DNA of 64,000 nucleotides. Source: Thunnus maccoyii (taxonomy: Eukaryota; Chordata; Actinopteri; Scombriformes; Scombridae). The stretch lies in NCBI RefSeq assembly GCF_910596095.1, contig NC_056550.1, forward strand, positions 8,022,501 through 8,086,500, in the 5' to 3' direction. Both the position numbers and the translations under genes were made by a program. Under the pieces are notes generated by a model, which saw only the letters and a list, made by a program, of their open reading frames with translations, did not search any database and was not told where the DNA came from. Each line of letters opens with the position of its first letter. The first letter of the stretch is position 1. Positions 61,099 through 64,000 of the stretch are shown here, in pieces.

Positions 61099-63828
61099 CT
61101 GGATGTCTTACTGCTGTGAGTCCTTTGATGCTATAGGAGGGGTTCTTGGTCTCTGTAACTTGGCCTGAGCCAAGGATGCGTTTGAAGCTGGCTGAGGTGC
61201 TCCATTCCACTGTGAACACAAAACAATCTCACTGACAGATGATCTTCTGGCTTTACTCAAAACCACCATAGGGGACAACTAAGGATTTGCGTGTTTACAG
61301 TTGTGAGAACTTGCAGTTCCTAGGCTTAATCTACCCTTGGCTAAAGTATGACATTTTTGCAGTTGTAAAATTGAGTAACAAGAATAAAGAAGCCAAACGA
61401 GATGCATAAATATAGAGCTTTTATACCTGTCAGCCTAAATGTTTGGGACTTTGATTATACTCAGTTCTCCATTAATTCCTTTATATATCCATCATGCCTC
61501 TGTTCATGTTTCTATCATAGCTCTTATTAACCCATCTATTGATTCACCCTTCCACCCATCTGTCATCAATAATATATTACAGTAAAGTGTTGTCATGCAA
61601 CACCTACCTCTGTAGCGGGTGATGAGCCCCATGGTGTCACCCTCCGGCTCTTTGATCGCCACAAACAGAGAGGATGTGCTGGTCACCAGTATGGACACAT
61701 GACTGGGAGGGCCAGGGAGCTCTGGGTGAAACATGTGAAAGACAGACAAATGTTCAAAATGAGCACTACTCAATTCTCATACTACAACAACAATAAATGT
61801 ACTGTACTGTATTTGGTCTGACCAAACTCTATCCTATTCAAATATCAGTAATCTTTATTATTAGTTTACTACAGGTCGAGGACAACCACAACCACAGGTT
61901 AACAAATTAATAAGAATCTAGCTCTCCTTGCACCTAACCCAACCTAACCAACCATCCAACCTAACTGGAGCAGCAGGGTTGCTGGTAAAGTTTAGAGGAT
62001 CTTCTTCTTGAGCTCTATGTTTCGTCAAGACACTGAATCTTCATCAGCTCTGTGAATAGAGCTAGTGAAAGGAGTTTCCCTAAAGGGATCAGTTAACTGT
62101 CATAATATTAGTAATACAATAGTAACCTCACCACTACTCTGATAAAAGATGAATTTCTGCATTGTGTTCTGCTCCTTGATTGTAGCCCAAGGGGGTTTTG
62201 TAGTTTGCTCAAATTAAGTTGTTACCGAAGTGAATAGATTAAATCATAAGCCTCAGACAAAAATGCATTTATATTTTACATTTTAAGCATTAGCTGACCA
62301 TCCAGACAGATTTGTAATGAGAGAAAACTTAGTTTTACTGCACTCCGAAAAGAAGAGCCAGAGCCTTATTACCCTTACAATGACACTGTGATCACAAAAT
62401 AGTCAGGGAAGGGAAGTGCTTGAAAAAGAAATTAAATGAGAGCTAAGGAGAGACATTTATATGGAGCAATTACAATAAGTACAGTTTCAACCACTGGAGC
62501 CAGAAGGGAGAAGACTTGACACTGCACAAGGAGTTGGTGCAGAGAGAGGAAAGCTAAGAGGCCCAAAATGGCTGAACACAGGTTCCAACAAGGCCTCGAG
62601 GATATTCACAGGTGTGGATCTCTAAGCATATATCTACTAGAACCAAGGTTTTGAATTTGATAAAAGCAGCCACTGGCAGGACGGAGGGTGTGGGAGAATT
62701 TGGAAAGCTTGATGACAAGGCAATCTGCTGAATTTTGGATGAGTTGAACAGGGATGGATGGAGATTTTTAAAAAGGCCAGCTACTGTAGGAGTTGCAAGA
62801 GCCCAGATGGGAATTTGGTAAAACTTAAGCAAGAAGTTAGGCTGAATACCTGATCACTGTGGTCTTGTCAGCAGTGATGGACGGGCTTTGTGGAGGATAG
62901 TTGTAAAAAAAAAAACTTCTTCTTGTATCTTATTGTATTCTATAATACTGTATTATTGTATCTTGTTGAGACTGAGTTTCAACAAGGAAGAAAAAAAATA
63001 CCAGTGCAAAAATACCAGTACTAGCAACTAAGGACTGCAGCAAAACAAGCCTGTGACCTCATTTGTGTCCCAAGGCACGGTTTAAGAAATGCCATAAGCT
63101 GACCTAAGACCACTGACCTGTGTTTTGGAAGTTCTGCTTCATTCGGCAGTACAGTTGCAGCCTGAGGCTCCAGAGGCGGATCTGTCTGTGAACGTCAGCC
63201 TGTGCCTGAGGCCCTGCCCCTGCCTTCCTCAATAACTCCTTCTTCCTCTCCTCCACACGTTTACCTGCCAGTTCCACCAGAGCATCCAGCTTGAGTGCCC
63301 ATTCCGCTGGTCGGCTCACTGATGAGGAAATACAGTCGAGAAAAACGTAGAGAGCAAGAGAAAGGACAGAACCTGTATATGATTTGCATTTCATTAAAGT
63401 GAAGCCTTACAACAGAATTTAAAAACCATCCAGTCCCAAAAGACTGATGTTTTTACTAAAGCAAATTCAGTTTATATGTAGTTGCACAAATGTATTATAC
63501 ACATTTTCACACATTTCACAACACATAATGATATTTTTCAAACTTAACACTCACAAACAGGGTTATGTCTGGCTCCCGCCTTTGTCAGCACATGGAGCAG
63601 AGGGGAGTTGTGGGTGAGGGCAGCTACGTCCAGGGGGACCAGACCCTGTTCGCTCACCCTGTTCACCCCCTTCTCCCTGTCTCTCTCCCAGTCCTTCTCT
63701 TTCTTCTCTCCTCTCTCCCATATACTTGCTCCTCCTCCTCCTCCTCCACAGTTGGTGTGGTCTCTGGACAGCAGGCTTTGTACCGCCAAAGTGTCCTCAT
63801 TTTCCACTGCCTCCCACAGGGTCTTGTA
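52485..63828 (-). CDS. ankfn1: ANKFN1/wide-awake family protein (ankyrin plus fibronectin III), 3' 17 exons, 5' partial
   Basis: Exons on the minus strand: 63828-63555, 63318-63118, 61721-61608, 61209-61112, 59912-59822, 59211-59104, 59001-58902, 57891-57762, 57552-57433, 57199-57093, 56687-56573, 56238-56072, 55746-55569, 55408-55246, 54544-54378, 54013-53809, 53236-52485. They total 3090 nt, 1029 aa plus TGA, and all phases agree. In order: an ankyrin repeat (EQGLVPLDVAALTHNSPLLH), a linker, and an FN3 domain at about 159-259 (ELPGPPSHVSILVTS to VHYFVRVSAYNVKGWGPPQ). A long family-specific region follows (CYHKENILL, NRHNILKAVSQLQSSLGTED, RVLVPQRLPNLLCHTRVR, LTMPLQIFELVHFWTYDRDF), then a Ser/acidic-rich tail. 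Family knowledge: fly wide awake and mouse Ankfn1 act in neurons, in sleep timing and vestibular function. The start codon lies beyond 64000. Its position beside sox10/kcnj4/kdelr3 suggests the ankfn1-like paralogue missing from most mammals, so the symbol is at family level only. Confidence 0.88.
60033..60769. mobile_element. TTAA-flanked terminal-inverted-repeat element (about 737 bp)
   Basis: The left end TTAAAGGTATACTATGCAGG and the inverted right end TTAAAGGTACACTATGCAGG differ at one position, and the match continues for four more bases. The TTAA at both ends is typical of piggyBac-type insertion. The interior is relatively CpG-rich and has no transposase. It sits in the ankfn1-like intron between the exons at 59912 and 61112. 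Confidence 0.75.
60899..60952. repeat. 17-bp inverted repeat, one mismatch
   Basis: ATGCCCCCTAAACTATT at 60899-60915 pairs with 60936-60952 at 16 of 17 positions, with a 20-nt AT loop. It lies in the ankfn1-like intron between the TTAA element and the (TG)n tract. Confidence 0.85.
61017..61094. repeat. (TG)39 microsatellite, (CA)39 in the ankfn1-like pre-mRNA
   Basis: 39 uninterrupted TG units on the plus strand. On the transcript strand this is (CA)39 starting at intron position 18, directly downstream of the donor of exon 61209-61112. Confidence 0.98.
62550..62900 (-). mobile_element. L2-like LINE reverse-transcriptase fragment
   Basis: The minus strand reads FNSSKIQQIALSSSFPNSPT then LPVAAFIKFKTLVL. 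This matches the L2 RT C-terminal motif (xxxIQNxAARLV...KFSHxTPLL...LHWLPVAARIxFKTLVLAY) with substitutions and at least one frameshift. It is embedded in the 1.4-kb ankfn1-like intron between exons 63318-63118 and 61721-61608. Confidence 0.65.
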
Positions 63829-64000
63829 CTAATGGGGAGCAGGGAATAGGGTGCAGTGCCAGGGGTTGGGAGAAAGACAGAGGAAGAGGGTTCATACTAA
63901 AAGAGAAATGTATTTTATGAGGTAGAGATGCTGTACAAGGAAAGAGCCAGTGGACGTAAATCAAACCATAAACCAGACCAGAAGTCTAGCCTGGAATAAA
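63829..64000 (-). other. ankfn1-like intron running off the window
   Basis: The acceptor CCCCATTAG at 63829 is preceded by a pyrimidine tract and defines the start of exon 63828-63555 (YKTLWEAVENED). Upstream exons, including the initiator, are outside the window. Confidence 0.75.

Noticed and set aside
1-64000. CRISPR arrays, operons, phage or plasmid modules, tRNA or rRNA genes
   Set aside because: No direct-repeat/spacer arrays, no prokaryotic gene packing, and no tRNA or rRNA signatures were seen. All real genes are spliced and vertebrate-type.

Overview
The window looks like teleost fish nuclear DNA, most likely a percomorph-type genome. It is AT-rich, with GT-AG introns of mostly 0.1-2 kb, many (CA)n/(CT)n microsatellites, small terminal-inverted-repeat elements and degraded LINE pieces. 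The ordered genes sox10, kcnj4 and kdelr3 correspond to human 22q13. No bacterial, phage or CRISPR structure is present. I found five protein-coding genes. Their exon chains were rebuilt by hand, and every splice phase and total length closes on a multiple of three.

Layout: (1) 1458-4865, minus: sox10, three coding exons, 494 aa. (2) 4866-26108: about 21 kb without a recognisable coding exon. It holds two CpG-dense blocks, a (TC)39 tract, GT/CA repeats, a hAT-like element and a foldback element, and probably belongs to sox10/kcnj4 regulatory sequence. (3) 26109-29729, minus: kcnj4 (Kir2.3-like channel), 549 aa, starting in a 23-nt coding microexon. (4) 29730-42360: intergenic DNA ending in a cluster of LINE remnants of three kinds. 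(5) 42802-45129, plus: kdelr3, five exons, 215 aa. (6) 46541-48344, minus: a GIMAP/AIG1-type GTPase, two exons, 360 aa. (7) 52485-63828, minus: the last 17 visible exons (1029 codons) of an ANKFN1/wide-awake family gene, whose 5' end lies beyond the window.

The genes do not form an operon-like unit. sox10 is a neural-crest/glial transcription factor, kcnj4 an inward-rectifier K+ channel, kdelr3 a Golgi-to-ER retrieval receptor, and the GIMAP-like gene belongs to an immune GTPase family that is expanded in fish. The ankfn1 homologue sits in the sox10 (22q13-like) block rather than in the 17q22-like block where human ANKFN1 lies. This suggests it is the vertebrate paralogue that most mammals have lost. 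I see no convincing wholly new system. The best leads are that paralogue, divergent residues in the sox10 dimerisation and HMG regions, altered C-terminal trafficking signals in kcnj4 and kdelr3, a UPR-type element upstream of kdelr3, and a (CA)39 tract next to a splice donor.
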